DNA of 50,198 nt from Fischerella muscicola PCC 7414 (GCF_000317205.1 NZ_AJLK01000072.1:1-50198), one strand, 5' to 3'. Counted from the stretch's first letter, positions 27,742 to 37,423 are shown. The notes: generated from the letters alone by a model not told the origin. Numbers and translations: made by a program.

Positions 27742-28205
27742 GAACAACCTCGGTACGTAAAAATACTACAATCTTGAGATTTTTATTTTATGGAACAAAG
27801 TTAAACTCCTCATCCTACTAAAGTCAGGAAAATGTGCAGCTTCATATAGCGGCACATTTGACAGCTACTTTGTCACAACTTAGTTATGCAATTACACTGA
27901 ACAAGTAAATCCCCCTTCAGAAGTATTACGTAGTTAGTGGCACAGAAGTCCTTTTCTGCGGCATACTTTTTTTGTAAGAGAGACTAGTTAGTGGTTAGTG
28001 GTTAGTAGGGGCGAAGCTATGGCTGGGTATCTTTGGTCAGAACTAAATATCTTGGTACAAATGCACGCGCCCGTACAGTGGTTAGTGGTTTGGGGATGAT
28101 GTTAAACAACCAACAACCAACAACCAACAACCAACAACCAACAACCAACAACCAACAACCAACAACTAACAGTCCCCTAACTCCCTAGTCTTCGTGTAAA
28201 AAGCC
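27742..28205. repeat. Gap with heptamer repeats upstream of alaS
   Basis: TTAGTGG units (27985-28005, 28078-28090) and about nine copies of AACCAAC-type heptamers (28105-28170) dominate the second half. The first half is AT-rich and gene-free. The repeat ends about 35 bases before the alaS ATG, and no Shine-Dalgarno sequence is obvious. Confidence 0.8.
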
Positions 28206-30851
28206 ATGTCTTTTCATCCCCAGTACCTCAGCGGTAACGAAATACGCACCTTATTCCTTGACTTCTATGCCCAACGGGGACACCAGATTCTCCCAAGTGC
28301 CTCCCTCGTTCCAGAAGATCCGACAGTACTGCTGACGATCGCGGGGATGCTACCATTTAAACCGATATTTTTGGGACAGCGCACGCCAGAGTTCAAACGG
28401 GCGGCAACTTCCCAAAAATGCATCCGCACCAACGATATCGAAAATGTCGGGCGTACCAAACGGCATCAGACGTTCTTTGAAATGCTGGGTAACTTCAGCT
28501 TTGGTGACTATTTCAAAGAACAGGCGATCGCTTGGGGTTGGGAAATTTCCACCACTGTCTTTAAATTACCCCCAGAACGCCTAGTTGTCAGCGTCTACGA
28601 AGAAGATGACGAAGCTTACGCCATTTGGCGGGATAAAATTGGCGTCCCTGAAAAGCGCATTAAACGCATGGGCGCAGATGATAACTTCTGGAATTCTGGC
28701 CCCACTGGTCCCTGCGGTCCCTGTTCAGAAATATACTATGATTTCCATCCAGAACGGGGCGACGACAATATAGATTTAGAAGACGATACTCGCTTCATTG
28801 AGTTTTACAACCTCGTCTTCATGCAATACAACCGGGATGCAGAAGGCAACCTCACACCCCTTGCTAACAAAAACATTGATACCGGTATGGGTTTGGAGAG
28901 GATGGCACAGATTCTCCAAAGTGTTCCCAATAACTACGAAACTGATTTAATTTTCCCGATTATTAAAAAAGCAGCAGAAATCGCTGGTATTGACTACCAC
29001 AAGTCGGATGAGAAAATTCAAGTTTCCCTGAAAATTATCGGCGATCACACTCGCGCTGTCGTCAATATGATCGCTGATGAAATTCGCGCTGCCAACGTCG
29101 GACGGGGTTATGTATTGCGGCGTCTAATTCGGCGTCTGGTACGACACGGACGCTTAATTGGCATTCAAGGAGAATTTACCACCCAAGTTGCGGAAGTTGC
29201 CATTTCCCAAGCCGAAGATGCTTACCCCAATCTCCGTCAACGGGAAAATAACATTAAAGCAGAATTGCAACGAGAAGAATCTCGCTTCTTGCAAACTTTG
29301 GAAAGAGGCGAAAAGCTGCTTGAGGAAATTATTGCTAAGGTGAAGCAACAGGGCAAAACCCAAATTAGCGGTGAAGATGCCTTTACCCTGTTTGATACTT
29401 ACGGTTTCCCCTTAGAATTAACTCAAGAGATTGCTGAGGAAAACAACTTCACAGTTGATGTTGCTGGCTTTGATGCGGAAATGGAAAAGCAGAGACAACG
29501 CGCCAGAGAAGCCCACGAAACCATCGATTTAACTGTGCAAGGTTCTCTCGACAAACTAGCAGAACATATCCACGCCACAGAATTTTTGGGTTATACAGAA
29601 CCAACAGCAACTGCAAAAGTTGAAGCGATACTTGTCAATGGTATTGCACAAGAAGAAGCAGAAGCAGGAACAGACGTGCAAATCGTCCTCGACAAAACGC
29701 CATTTTATGCAGAGTCGGGCGGACAAATTGGCGATAAGGGTTATCTGAGTGGTGAAGGTGTCGTTGTTACTATTAACGATGTCAAGAAAGAATCGGATTT
29801 TCATGTCCACTTCGGACGCATCGAACGGGGTACGCTGAGAGTCGGCGATAGTGTTTCCGCCCAAATCGATCGCGCTTGTCGCCGTCGCGCCCAAGCTAAC
29901 CATACCGCCACTCACCTACTGCAAGCGGCGTTAAAGAAAATAGTTGATGATTCGATCTCCCAGGCGGGTTCTTTAGTGGACTTTGACAGGTTGCGCTTTG
30001 ACTTCAACTGTCCCCGGGCGTTGACTGCTGAGGAGATTCAGCAAATAGAAGAACAGGTAAACAATTGGATTGCTGAGGCGCACTCTGCGAAAGTAGCAAT
30101 TTTGCCCCTAGCAGAAGCAAAAGCGAAAGGTGCGATCGCTATGTTTGGCGAAAAATATGGTGACGACGTACGCGTGATTGATTTCCCTGGCGTGTCAATG
30201 GAATTGTGCGGTGGTACTCACGTCAGTAATACTGCCGAGATAGGTGTGTTTAAAATTATCTCCGAAGCTGGAGTTGCTTCTGGGGTACGGCGAATTGAAG
30301 CGGTATCTGGCACCGCTATACTGGACTACTTAAATGTCCGGGATACGGTAGTCAAAGATTTAAGCGACAGATTCAAAGTTAAACCAGAAGAGTTACCAGA
30401 CAGAATTACGGTTCTGCAAAACGAACTCAAAAACACCCAAAAGGAATTAGAAAACCTTAAATCACAGTTAGCGATTGTTAAATCTGATCAACTCCTGCAA
30501 ACTGTGGAAACTGTAGGCGATTATAAAATTCTCGTCGCCCAGTTGGAAGACGTTGACGCAGAGTCTTTGAAAACTGCGGCGGAACGCTTGCAGCAAAAAC
30601 TTGGTGCAGGTGCGGCGGTGGTGTTGGGTTCGGTTCCGGAAGCCGGGAAAGTTAGTTTAGTTGCTGCTTTTTCCCCAGAAGTGAATAAGAAGGGACTGCA
30701 AGCTGGTAAATTTATCGGTGCGATCGCCAAAATTTGTGGCGGTGGCGGTGGTGGACGTCCCAATTTGGCACAAGCCGGCGGACGGGATGCAAGTAAATTG
30801 CCAGAGGCGTTGGAGAAAGCGAAAGCAGAGTTAAATTCAGTTTTGGGTTAA
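28206..30851 (+). CDS. alaS: Alanyl-tRNA synthetase
   Basis: This 881-residue class II synthetase is full length. The catalytic core is at the N-terminus ([57 protein letters not shown]). The editing domain has HTATHLL and [10 protein letters not shown] with the zinc-site residues. The C-Ala domain ends in a glycine-rich [16 protein letters not shown]. It charges tRNA-Ala and clears mischarged Ser and Gly. The start at [14 protein letters not shown] matches the family. It is monocistronic, with a hairpin after the gene. Confidence 0.97.
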   Translation: MSFHPQYLSGNEIRTLFLDFYAQRGHQILPSASLVPEDPTVLLTIAGMLPFKPIFLGQRTPEFKRAATSQKCIRTNDIENVGRTKRHQTFFEMLGNFSFGDYFKEQAIAWGWEISTTVFKLPPERLVVSVYEEDDEAYAIWRDKIGVPEKRIKRMGADDNFWNSGPTGPCGPCSEIYYDFHPERGDDNIDLEDDTRFIEFYNLVFMQYNRDAEGNLTPLANKNIDTGMGLERMAQILQSVPNNYETDLIFPIIKKAAEIAGIDYHKSDEKIQVSLKIIGDHTRAVVNMIADEIRAANVGRGYVLRRLIRRLVRHGRLIGIQGEFTTQVAEVAISQAEDAYPNLRQRENNIKAELQREESRFLQTLERGEKLLEEIIAKVKQQGKTQISGEDAFTLFDTYGFPLELTQEIAEENNFTVDVAGFDAEMEKQRQRAREAHETIDLTVQGSLDKLAEHIHATEFLGYTEPTATAKVEAILVNGIAQEEAEAGTDVQIVLDKTPFYAESGGQIGDKGYLSGEGVVVTINDVKKESDFHVHFGRIERGTLRVGDSVSAQIDRACRRRAQANHTATHLLQAALKKIVDDSISQAGSLVDFDRLRFDFNCPRALTAEEIQQIEEQVNNWIAEAHSAKVAILPLAEAKAKGAIAMFGEKYGDDVRVIDFPGVSMELCGGTHVSNTAEIGVFKIISEAGVASGVRRIEAVSGTAILDYLNVRDTVVKDLSDRFKVKPEELPDRITVLQNELKNTQKELENLKSQLAIVKSDQLLQTVETVGDYKILVAQLEDVDAESLKTAAERLQQKLGAGAAVVLGSVPEAGKVSLVAAFSPEVNKKGLQAGKFIGAIAKICGGGGGGRPNLAQAGGRDASKLPEALEKAKAELNSVLG

Positions 30852-30906
30852 TTGTGTTTTATTGTAGGGTAAATTTTTACCTTGCTTGAAAAGCGTAACA
30901 AATGTG

Positions 30907-30940
30907 TAGGGTGGGTTAGATTTAGTACTGATCCACCCTA
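30907..30940. terminator. Hairpin after alaS
   Basis: TAGGGTGG (30907-30914) pairs with CCACCCTA (30933-30940). The same GGGTGG/CCACCC repeat type occurs at 37519-37543. There is no T run, so it may be repeat DNA acting as a weak terminator. Confidence 0.5.
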
Positions 30941-31032
30941 AATACTTGTATATATATTTTCAATAAAAATGAACTATACTAAGTGTTATACTTTATCATC
31001 TGTACTAGTTTCTTGCTCTAAAACTAATTTTT

Positions 31033-31314
31033 ATGTGGGTTTCTGAAATCACATTGAACAACTTTAGATGCTTTTCCGATGCAAGTCTTCAATTGTCTAA
31101 AGGAATTAATTTAATAATAGGTTCTAATAATTCTGGAAAATCAACTTTGTTAAAATCAATTTTATGGCTTCAGTTAGGCTTTACTTTGAACAATAAAGAT
31201 TTACGAATATTCCACAATAGTGGATATGTTCAGTTGTACCTCAAAGAGGTAAATCAAAACTTTTTAAATTTAAATCCAGGACAAGATATTTTGTTCAAAC
31301 TAGAACGATTGTGA
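31033..31314 (+). pseudogene. AAA family ATPase, N-terminal fragment
   Basis: The 93 residues begin WVSEITLNNFRCFSDASLQLSKGINLIIGSNNSGKSTLLKSI, the N-terminal strand and Walker A of RecF/OLD-type ATPases. The reading frame then ends, with no Walker B, signature or C-terminal domain. The downstream 170 bases show no continuation. It is best read as a remnant of a longer defence- or repair-type ATPase, and it sits at the edge of the toxin-antitoxin cluster. Confidence 0.7.
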
Positions 31315-31483
31315 GTAGCTTGAACGAAATACAACGTTAATTAATCAAGTTTTAAGTTATGCCATTGCTTGATTCAACGTAACGCAGAATGCAATCGCAC
31401 TTTTGATAAGTACCTTCCAACCCATCATCTACAATTGAGTTAGGCAATGTACTGACCTCATAACGCTACACCAAAGTACCAAA

Positions 31484-31723
31484 ATGCAGAGAGTCACAGT
31501 TGATGAAATCAAACGAGATCCCCTAAAGTTTCTCAATCAAGTTGAGGCAGGTGAAAGCTTTGTCATTGTCCAAGCAGACAAGGCAATTGCCGAATTAAAA
31601 CCAATTACAAATACTAACAAGCAATTACGACCATTTGGTTTGTGTGCAGGGGAATTTACAGTACCTGATGATTTTGATGCGCCTTTGCCTGAAGAGATTC
31701 TAAATGCATTTGAGGGCGAATGA
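31484..31723 (+). CDS. Phd/YefM-like antitoxin
   Basis: This 79-residue protein has the N-terminal pattern of Phd/YefM-type antitoxins (VTVDEIKRDPLKFLNQVEAGESFVIVQADKAIAELKPI), which forms the DNA-binding dimer. The acidic C-terminus (VPDDFDAPLPEEILNAF) is the expected toxin-binding tail. Its stop overlaps the toxin start (ATGA at 31720-31723), so the pair is translationally coupled. The operon is probably self-repressed, but no operator was pinned down. Confidence 0.88.
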   Translation: MQRVTVDEIKRDPLKFLNQVEAGESFVIVQADKAIAELKPITNTNKQLRPFGLCAGEFTVPDDFDAPLPEEILNAFEGE

Positions 31724-32103
31724 AAATTCTTCTAGACACCCATATTTTCTTGTGGTTTATCAGTGGAGATAATCGCCTATCAGCAGATGTTCGAGATGCC
31801 ATTCGCGATTCAGACAATGAAGTTTATTTGAGTGTTGTCTCAATCTGGGAGTCCATTGTTAAGTATCAATTGGGCAAGCTACCACTACCACTATCTCCCG
31901 AAATTTATCTTCCCAAACAACGCGAACGCCATCAAATTGCGAATCTTGATCTCGATGAAGGTAGTGTTACCCAGCTTACCAAGCTACCATTATTGCATCG
32001 CGATCCTTTTGATAGAATGCTTATCTGTCAAGCTTTACAACATAACTTAACTATCGCAACAGTAGATCCAGAAATCATTAAATATTCCATCAATGTCATT
32101 TAG
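31720..32103 (+). CDS. PIN-domain toxin (VapC-like ribonuclease)
   Basis: This 127-residue PIN domain has its acidic metal site at Asp6 (LLDTH), Glu44 (SIWES), Asp95/Asp98 (HRDPFDRMLI) and Asp116 (TVD). Family members cleave tRNA or other RNA when freed from the antitoxin. All key acidic residues are intact, so the toxin should be active. It overlaps the upstream antitoxin by four bases. Confidence 0.9.
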   Translation: MKILLDTHIFLWFISGDNRLSADVRDAIRDSDNEVYLSVVSIWESIVKYQLGKLPLPLSPEIYLPKQRERHQIANLDLDEGSVTQLTKLPLLHRDPFDRMLICQALQHNLTIATVDPEIIKYSINVI

Positions 32104-32110
32104 GAAGTTA

Positions 32111-32154
32111 AAAGCGATCGCACTTCACCCAACTTACAAAAAAGAGCGATCGCA
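32111..32154. repeat. 44-bp direct repeat, left copy
   Basis: The sequence begins AAAGCGATCGCACTTCACCC and ends in a second GCGATCGC-containing block. It matches 32930-32973 at 43 of 44 positions. The two copies bracket the DUF433/DUF5615 pair in the same orientation. Confidence 0.92.
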
Positions 32155-32238
32155 CTAATTTTCCAGAATCATCGAATAAGCGATCGCACTTTAATATTCC
32201 TGGATAACAAACACTTGTGTAGAGAAACCTTTTTGATT

Positions 32239-32575
32239 TTACTTCTTGATTCTAATTAATCTACCTATTAAAACTTGGGTAGTCTGAGTGAGAAACTCGT
32301 GAATTTTTTTTAGCCTGTCCTTCATAGTCTCGATCTTCTTTACAAATTATAATGCCACTATGCTTTTGACCTTGTTTATGAAGGCTAATAAAATCTTCTC
32401 GATTAAGAGTGATAACAACTCGTCCTTGTTGATTGGCGAAATTTAATACTTCTTCATCGCTAATCGATTGATTTGCTTGTCCAGCGTCATAAGATGTCAG
32501 TACATCATAGTCAAGCTGACGTAACTTTTGAACTAAATCAAGAGGAAAATTCTCATTAGCATAAAACTTGGTCAT
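32239..32575 (-). pseudogene. DUF5615 PIN-like toxin, frameshifted in an A8 run
   Basis: The uninterrupted frame (32261-32575) gives 104 residues: a normal start (MTKFYANENFPLDLVQKLRQ), VVITLNREDF and HSGIIICKEDRDYEGQAKK, then an unrelated tail. Removing one A from the eight-A run (T8 on the plus strand, 32304-32311) restores a typical DUF5615 ending, KIHEFLTQTTQVLIGRLIRIKK, with a stop at 32239 and 111 residues. The gene is therefore probably frameshifted, or depends on slippage at the run, or the assembly has one base too many. DUF5615 proteins are PIN-like presumed RNases paired with DUF433. It starts five bases after the DUF433 stop. Confidence 0.82.
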
Positions 32576-32579
32576 TCTA

Positions 32580-32819
32580 TTAATCGTCAGCTATTAATTG
32601 GTCTATTTCTTGTAGATGTTCTTGATAATACGACCAAGCGGCTTCTAAATCTTGTGGTGTTAGCCCTGGATAATTTCTTAATAATTCTTCTTCGGAAGCA
32701 CCTTGCTGACGAAAAGAAACTAAAGTCCAAACGGCAATACGAGTATCGCGGATGCGTGCGTTACCTCCGCAAACTCCAGGAGTTTTTTGAATTAAATTTT
32801 TTTGAGTGGGTTGAGACAT
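32580..32819 (-). CDS. DUF433 family antitoxin
   Basis: This 79-residue protein has the DUF433 pattern: KTPGVCGGNARIRDTRIAVWTLVSFRQQGASEEELLRNYPGLTPQDLEAAWSYYQEH. The GxxRIxxTRI and YPxLTxxDLxAAxxYY motifs define the family, which has a winged-helix-like fold and pairs with DUF5615 as a toxin-antitoxin module. The ATG at 32819 is used; the longer reading from 32861 adds residues with no family match. The gene precedes its presumed toxin with almost no gap. Confidence 0.88.
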   Translation of the reverse strand: MSQPTQKNLIQKTPGVCGGNARIRDTRIAVWTLVSFRQQGASEEELLRNYPGLTPQDLEAAWSYYQEHLQEIDQLIADD

Positions 32820-32929
32820 CGGTATTGGGTTTAATTTATACTTTAAAAATAGAATATACAAAGGTATATATAATCTACTTTAAGAAGAAAACCTAGCTCT
32901 GTAGATTTTAACTATAATCTGTTTAAACT

Positions 32930-32973
32930 AAAGCGATCGCACTTCACCCAACTTACAACAAAGAGCGATCGCA
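32930..32973. repeat. 44-bp direct repeat, right copy
   Basis: This copy differs from 32111-32154 only by C for A at position 30 of the unit. It carries two GCGATCGC sites. Confidence 0.92.
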
Positions 32974-33045
32974 TCCTAAAACAAAAAAAGGGACGCTTAT
33001 TTCAATCCCTTTTCCAAAAATAAACTTGCTCTTGAGTAGGAACAA

Positions 33046-33420
33046 TTAGAACAGTCGAAAAATAAACGGATAACGCACAGGTTGATCAGGATTACTGAAA
33101 CACTTTAATAATGCCCAGATTGTCAATCCCCAGTGCAGTAGAAAACCAAAAGCAACAACAGGAAAGAACAAAATTCCGCCGATACCAAAGGTTAGGAAAG
33201 ATAGAATTCCAATAGGGACTCCGATCACGGTTCCCCAAAACCAAACATTGAAGTGAAAATTAATTGATTCTTTGGCGTTGCTTTTCACAACTGGATCGTC
33301 AGAAAGTAAGTTAATTACAATTGGAACCCCAATCGAAAACAACGCTGTACTAAAGAAAATCGCTCCATGACACAGAGATGATAGCAATTTGCGCTTATCG
33401 GAATCATATGTGACTTGCAT
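33046..33420 (-). CDS. DUF4870 family membrane protein
   Basis: This 124-residue protein has the DUF4870 pattern: a cytosolic start DSDKRKLLSSLCHGAIFFS, KSNAKESINFHFNVW between membrane segments, and a C-terminal LLKCFSNPDQPVRYPFIFRLF. Three or four membrane helices are predicted by eye. The function is unknown. It stands alone; the divergent gene to the right starts about 700 bases away. Confidence 0.85.
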   Translation of the reverse strand: MQVTYDSDKRKLLSSLCHGAIFFSTALFSIGVPIVINLLSDDPVVKSNAKESINFHFNVWFWGTVIGVPIGILSFLTFGIGGILFFPVVAFGFLLHWGLTIWALLKCFSNPDQPVRYPFIFRLF

Positions 33421-34117
33421 CCTGGTAGCTCTCCAATTCGCTTTCTAGCTCTGATTGTAGCGATCGCCTAATGAATTTAGTATTGCAGGTTGCCGTACCA
33501 AGAAGTTTTCAGGCTTTTCCTGTAGACAGATTAACTTTGAGTGCCATAGCTCAAATATCGGTAATGAGGTTTACCGAACTCTCCAATTTTCTAAAAATTA
33601 ACAGAGTGATACCAGTAAATTACCAGAAACCTGAGAAAGTGCTAGAACAGAATTAAGAAACGCTTTGAGTTAAGATTCATCTTTGGCAGGCAAATAGCCT
33701 GCCAATTTATTACTTAGTTAGTTGGTTTTGATATTTGGGAACAGAACTAATACTCAAAGCATCGAATATCATCAACCCAAAGATAAGCACATAGACACAA
33801 AAAAACCGAGCCAGCCTTGTCCCAGCCCTGCGGGCTGGGACGACCTCCACGAGAGACTTTGAAGGAAAACTAATTAATAAAGGCTGGCTCGGTTTTTTCC
33901 AGTCGGCCTACTTAGTTGTGGGTTCAGGAACATGTTACTCCCACTAGTGACTAAAATCCACTTGAGTGGACTTTAGCTATGAGCCAAGAAATAAATTTCT
34001 TGGCGGACACAAAAACTGGTACAAAATCTCAATATACCCGTTCAAGATAACAACGCCAGATAAGATAAAGTAAGGCAAAGTCCTAACTTTAACATTACTT
34101 AAAAAAGGCGGTAAAAA
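33421..34117. other. Divergent gap with hairpin elements
   Basis: No credible gene. The notable content is the nested hairpin at 33799-33898 (listed separately) and a repeat containing TCCACTTGAGTGGA (33958-33971) followed by CCAAGAAATAAATTTCTTGG (33994-34013). Confidence 0.55.
33799..33898. ncRNA. Nested perfect hairpin, candidate small RNA or bidirectional terminator
   Basis: The outer arms AAAAAACCGAGCCAGCCTT (33800-33818) and AAGGCTGGCTCGGTTTTTT (33880-33898) are perfect 19-bp complements. Directly inside, GTCCCAGCCC (33819-33828) and GGGCTGGGAC (33832-33841) form a 10-bp stem with a TGC loop. The remaining 38 bases, including CCTCCACGAG, stay single-stranded. A T run follows the stem on both strands. 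The two neighbouring genes diverge from this gap, so it is not simply an end-of-gene terminator. Whether it is transcribed is unknown. Confidence 0.55.
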
Positions 34118-34378
34118 ATGGGTCGTTTAAATCCTTACTCTTTACAGATGCAAATTACCCAGATGTTTGAACAAGGGCAATCATTTTTCGCCACAACTAA
34201 AGTACAAGAATGGTTGAAAGAGCGTAATCATAATCCCGCAGATTACGAGATTATTTTCCACAAAAAACCTGCTCCTCCAGGTTCCAAAGAAGTGATGGTA
34301 GTAGAAATTGAATTGCGGCGCAAAGACGGACAACCAGTAGATCCTTGGTTACAAGAACAAGCTAATTTACATGCCTAA
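34118..34378 (+). CDS. Small conserved-looking protein, unknown
   Basis: This 86-residue protein starts MGRLNPYSLQMQITQMFEQG and has a folded-looking mix of helix and strand (FATTKVQEWLKERNHNPADYEIIFHKK, MVVEIELRRKDGQPVDPWLQEQA). The AAAAAAGGCGGT sequence 4-15 bases upstream includes a GGCGG ribosome-binding site. I do not recognise the family. It is followed closely by the GFA-type gene and may be co-transcribed with it. Confidence 0.75.
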   Translation: MGRLNPYSLQMQITQMFEQGQSFFATTKVQEWLKERNHNPADYEIIFHKKPAPPGSKEVMVVEIELRRKDGQPVDPWLQEQANLHA

Positions 34379-34400
34379 AACATAGAATTTCTTGATTCAC

Positions 34401-34790
34401 ATGACAGCCAATAACCAAGAACCAGTTACATACACAGGCGGATGCCATTGTGGCGCAGTACGTTTTCAAGTTGTAGTTGATAGGCACAAAGCCGATGATT
34501 GCAACTGTTCTATTTGCAGAAAAAAAGGATTTCTGCATTTAATCGTGCCAAAAGATAAATTTACATTACTCCAAGGCAATGATGTATTAACAACTTACAC
34601 ATTTAATACAGGGGTTGCCCAGCATAAATTTTGTCGCATTTGTGGAATACACTCTTTTTATATTCCTCGCAGTCATCCAGACAGCATAGATGTTAACATC
34701 CGTTGTCTAGATGGTGATGTAGTGAAAAACTTTGAAATTGTACCTTTTGATGGAGCAAATTGGGAGCAAAATATACACAAGTTGCGTTAA
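34401..34790 (+). CDS. GFA (CENP-V domain) family zinc protein
   Basis: This 129-residue protein has the GFA zinc-site cysteines: GGCHCGAVRF, DDCNCSICRKKG and HKFCRICGIHSFYIPR. The family includes S-(hydroxymethyl)glutathione-related proteins, but most members are uncharacterised. I use the ATG at 34401; a TTG at 34392 adds three residues. It lies 22 bases after the preceding small gene, suggesting an operon. Confidence 0.9.
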   Translation: MTANNQEPVTYTGGCHCGAVRFQVVVDRHKADDCNCSICRKKGFLHLIVPKDKFTLLQGNDVLTTYTFNTGVAQHKFCRICGIHSFYIPRSHPDSIDVNIRCLDGDVVKNFEIVPFDGANWEQNIHKLR

Positions 34791-34894
34791 GTTAAATCAG
34801 GCTAGTTTTGATTTGTAATATTAGCGAGAAAAAAATTATTATCTACTAGCCATATTTGACTAAAATTTACATAATTTTCACAGATTTTACCGAA

Positions 34895-34925
34895 AAAGAG
34901 CATTCTCAATTGTGGAATGCTCTTT
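34895..34925. terminator. Terminator hairpin
   Basis: AAAGAGCATTC (34895-34905) pairs with GAATGCTCTTT (34915-34925), an 11-bp stem with a 9-base loop, followed by GTTATTTTTG. It separates the GFA gene from the VanZ gene. Confidence 0.75.
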
Positions 34926-34969
34926 GTTATTTTTGAAGTAATAAAATCATTAGTTTCAAAATCATCACA

Positions 34970-35341
34970 ATGAAACCTCATCGCTTTTGGATTATTGGTT
35001 TTTGGCTTTATCTTGGCATTTTAATGATTATTATTATTTCTGCGTACCTAAAAATTCTCCCTGTGAAAAGTTCCACAATTCCTTTTTATGATACTCTAGG
35101 ACATTTTATTTTAATTGGCATTGCAGCTTTTCTCAGTCATTTAGCGCTGAAAAAACGCCGTATATCTTACTTAAATATTTCTCTGCCCCTAGCCCCAATA
35201 CTTGTAATGATATTGACGGTAACAGAAGAATGCTTACAAATTTTATCGCCTTATCGCACCTTTGATTTAATTGATCTCGCCTCTGACTTTTGTGGTATTG
35301 TCTTGTTCACCTGGTTAGCAGAAAAATTCATTCGATTTTAG
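34970..35341 (+). CDS. VanZ family membrane protein
   Basis: This 123-residue protein has four likely membrane helices and the VanZ-type motif FYDTLGHFILIGIAAFLSHLAL, then TEECLQILSPYRTFDLIDLASDFCGIVLF near the end. The D(K/T)xxHF and ExxQ...R...D-xxxN/D pattern is the family hallmark. VanZ was named for teicoplanin resistance, but most members have no known role. Confidence 0.85.
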   Translation: MKPHRFWIIGFWLYLGILMIIIISAYLKILPVKSSTIPFYDTLGHFILIGIAAFLSHLALKKRRISYLNISLPLAPILVMILTVTEECLQILSPYRTFDLIDLASDFCGIVLFTWLAEKFIRF

Positions 35342-36295
35342 ATTGTGGATTTTCACATTTGTCTTGAAAGGCACCAGCGCGAGGGCAGAAAGCAGAAGGA
35401 GTAAAAAGAAGCTTTCCTACCTTGATTGTGAACTCTGCTTATAGAACAATACAGTTCAGTTAAGTATTTTTTTCCTTCTCTTGCTTCTGTCTGTGTTCTC
35501 TCTTGCCTGGTGCAGTTCATTGCTTTGCGTCCCTTTGGAAAGTATATTCAGTATTATCACTAAAATTAGTGCGAAAAAATATATAAAATTTTTATAAGTA
35601 TTTAAATTTGGTATATTAGCACACTTGTTACTAAAATCATCATAGTTATCCCAGCTAAATAATTAGCGATCGCTCAAGGATACGAATATTAAGCTTTATT
35701 TTGGTCGTGTAATCACAAATTACCTATCTTCACAAAATCTCTAACAAGTGTAAAAAATACTTGTATTTTAAAAATATTTAATGAATTATGTCAGGAAACA
35801 TAGTCGTTGATTATACACCATAGCTATAATGTAGCAATTTCAGGCTGACCTAACCTGGCTAAACCTTAAAATCCGCATTCTAACTAATATTGACTCAACT
35901 AGGGAGAAAGTATTTTATTTGTCTATGGAGAAATAAAGATTGATACAAGATATATATTTATTGTTGCATATCTCTTGTCTTCTCATGATTATTAATGTTA
36001 TTTCTGAATTAACTGTGTAATAGTAATAATTATGACGATTTTCTAAGAGACGCCAGCATAACATACAAATTCAGAGCATCTATTTTGTATAAAACATGCA
36101 ATTTTAGCCATCATCTTTGTTGATGTGACAGTTCAAAGTACAGAATGTTGATTTTGTTATATTAGTAACAATATTCTTGATTGTTTTGAGCGATTGGCTA
36201 CGACTATTGCAATAGTGAAAAACAGACACTATCGCAGATTTTGAATATTGGAGTTAGTTTGAGAAGAGAACATATTAACTAAACCTATTTTTATT
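35342..36295. other. AT-rich gap
   Basis: About 950 bases without a recognisable gene or RNA. 35383-35430 contains 'gggcagaaagcagaagga', a dispersed repeat seen near 735 and 41515. The rest is AT-rich and should include the promoter of the DUF6745 gene. Confidence 0.5.
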
Positions 36296-37423
36296 ATGTC
36301 ATACCAATTTGCAACACTAAGTCTAGAACAGGAGAATTTAGTTCCTATTTATAAACGTAAATGGAGAAATATCGCTATTTCAACTCAGCGGATTGATCGA
36401 AAAAAAGCTGCTGAGGCAGTTAAAGAAGTTTATACTTTTTGTGGTCTTGCTATCCCAGAAGTAGTATTCTGTGAAAGCCCCTATGAGGCTATGAGTAAGG
36501 CTTTACCAAGCTGTGAGAATTTAATTATTCCACGCTTAGTTCAGAGATTGTTAGAATTGCGTTTACGTATATTAAATTTATTTCCCGCTCAGGCAAGATA
36601 TTATCAAGATCCTATTGCTATTCAAAGACCCGATAATGTTAATATACACATTCACACCACATTATATTATCAATTTCTTTCTTACATGAAATATTTAGAA
36701 CAGCAGTTACAAACTGACTTAGGATATCTCATAGAGTTAGAAATTGAAGTAAACTTATCAGCACTGTATCATCAACTGCAAAATGAATTAGGCAAACAAT
36801 ATGACAGTAACTTCATACCTGCTACTACATTTTGCAGCTATTGCAGTTGGTTAGAATTTTGGAAATCTGCATTAAATTACACTGCTGATCAAGAGTTATT
36901 GCAGTTATTTCAATCTTTGGCTAAATCTTGTGGTTGGATTTTTCCTTATAAAAGAGTAGCAGTAGTGTGCGATCGCCCCACCAAACTGTGCTTTGACAGC
37001 GACAACCGCCTCCACGCTGAAGGTGAAACTGCGATTGAATTTGCCGACGGGTACAAGCTTTACGCCTATCACGGTGTCATCTTACCGGAAAAATACGGTA
37101 AGCTACACCCCCAACAATGGCAAGCACAATGGTTGTTACAAGAAGATAACGCCGAATTACGACGAGTATTGATTCAAGGTATCGGCTACGCTCGTATTAT
37201 CGAACAATTACAAGCATCTGAGTTAGATCGGTATCAAGAATATACATTATTAAAAATAGAGAACGATGTAGATGTAGAACCAATTTATTTATTAAAAATG
37301 ACTTGTCCCAGTACAGGATATATTCATGTATTGCGTGTGCCGCCGAATGTACAATCAGCGCAAGAAGCCATTACTTGGGCAAATTGGGGAGTTGCACCAA
37401 CAGAATTTGCCATGCAGACTTGA
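36296..37423 (+). CDS. DUF6745-like protein
   Basis: This 375-residue protein resembles DUF6745 proteins, common in Nostocales, in its C-terminal half: PTKLCFDSDNRLHAEGETAIEFADGYKLYAYHGVILPEKYG, then YLLKMTCPSTGYIHVLRVPP and a closing EAITWANWGVAPTEFAMQT. The N-terminal 220 residues are helical and less familiar. Base use changes sharply: about 36965-37215 is clearly richer in GC and contains a GCGATCGC site, whereas both sides are AT-rich. This suggests gene conversion from a relative. No function is known. Confidence 0.72.
   Translation: MSYQFATLSLEQENLVPIYKRKWRNIAISTQRIDRKKAAEAVKEVYTFCGLAIPEVVFCESPYEAMSKALPSCENLIIPRLVQRLLELRLRILNLFPAQARYYQDPIAIQRPDNVNIHIHTTLYYQFLSYMKYLEQQLQTDLGYLIELEIEVNLSALYHQLQNELGKQYDSNFIPATTFCSYCSWLEFWKSALNYTADQELLQLFQSLAKSCGWIFPYKRVAVVCDRPTKLCFDSDNRLHAEGETAIEFADGYKLYAYHGVILPEKYGKLHPQQWQAQWLLQEDNAELRRVLIQGIGYARIIEQLQASELDRYQEYTLLKIENDVDVEPIYLLKMTCPSTGYIHVLRVPPNVQSAQEAITWANWGVAPTEFAMQT

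Noticed and set aside
33471-33656. Plus-strand reading frame of 61 codons
   Set aside because: No recognisable domain, no ribosome-binding site, close to the DUF4870 start and in repeat-bearing DNA.
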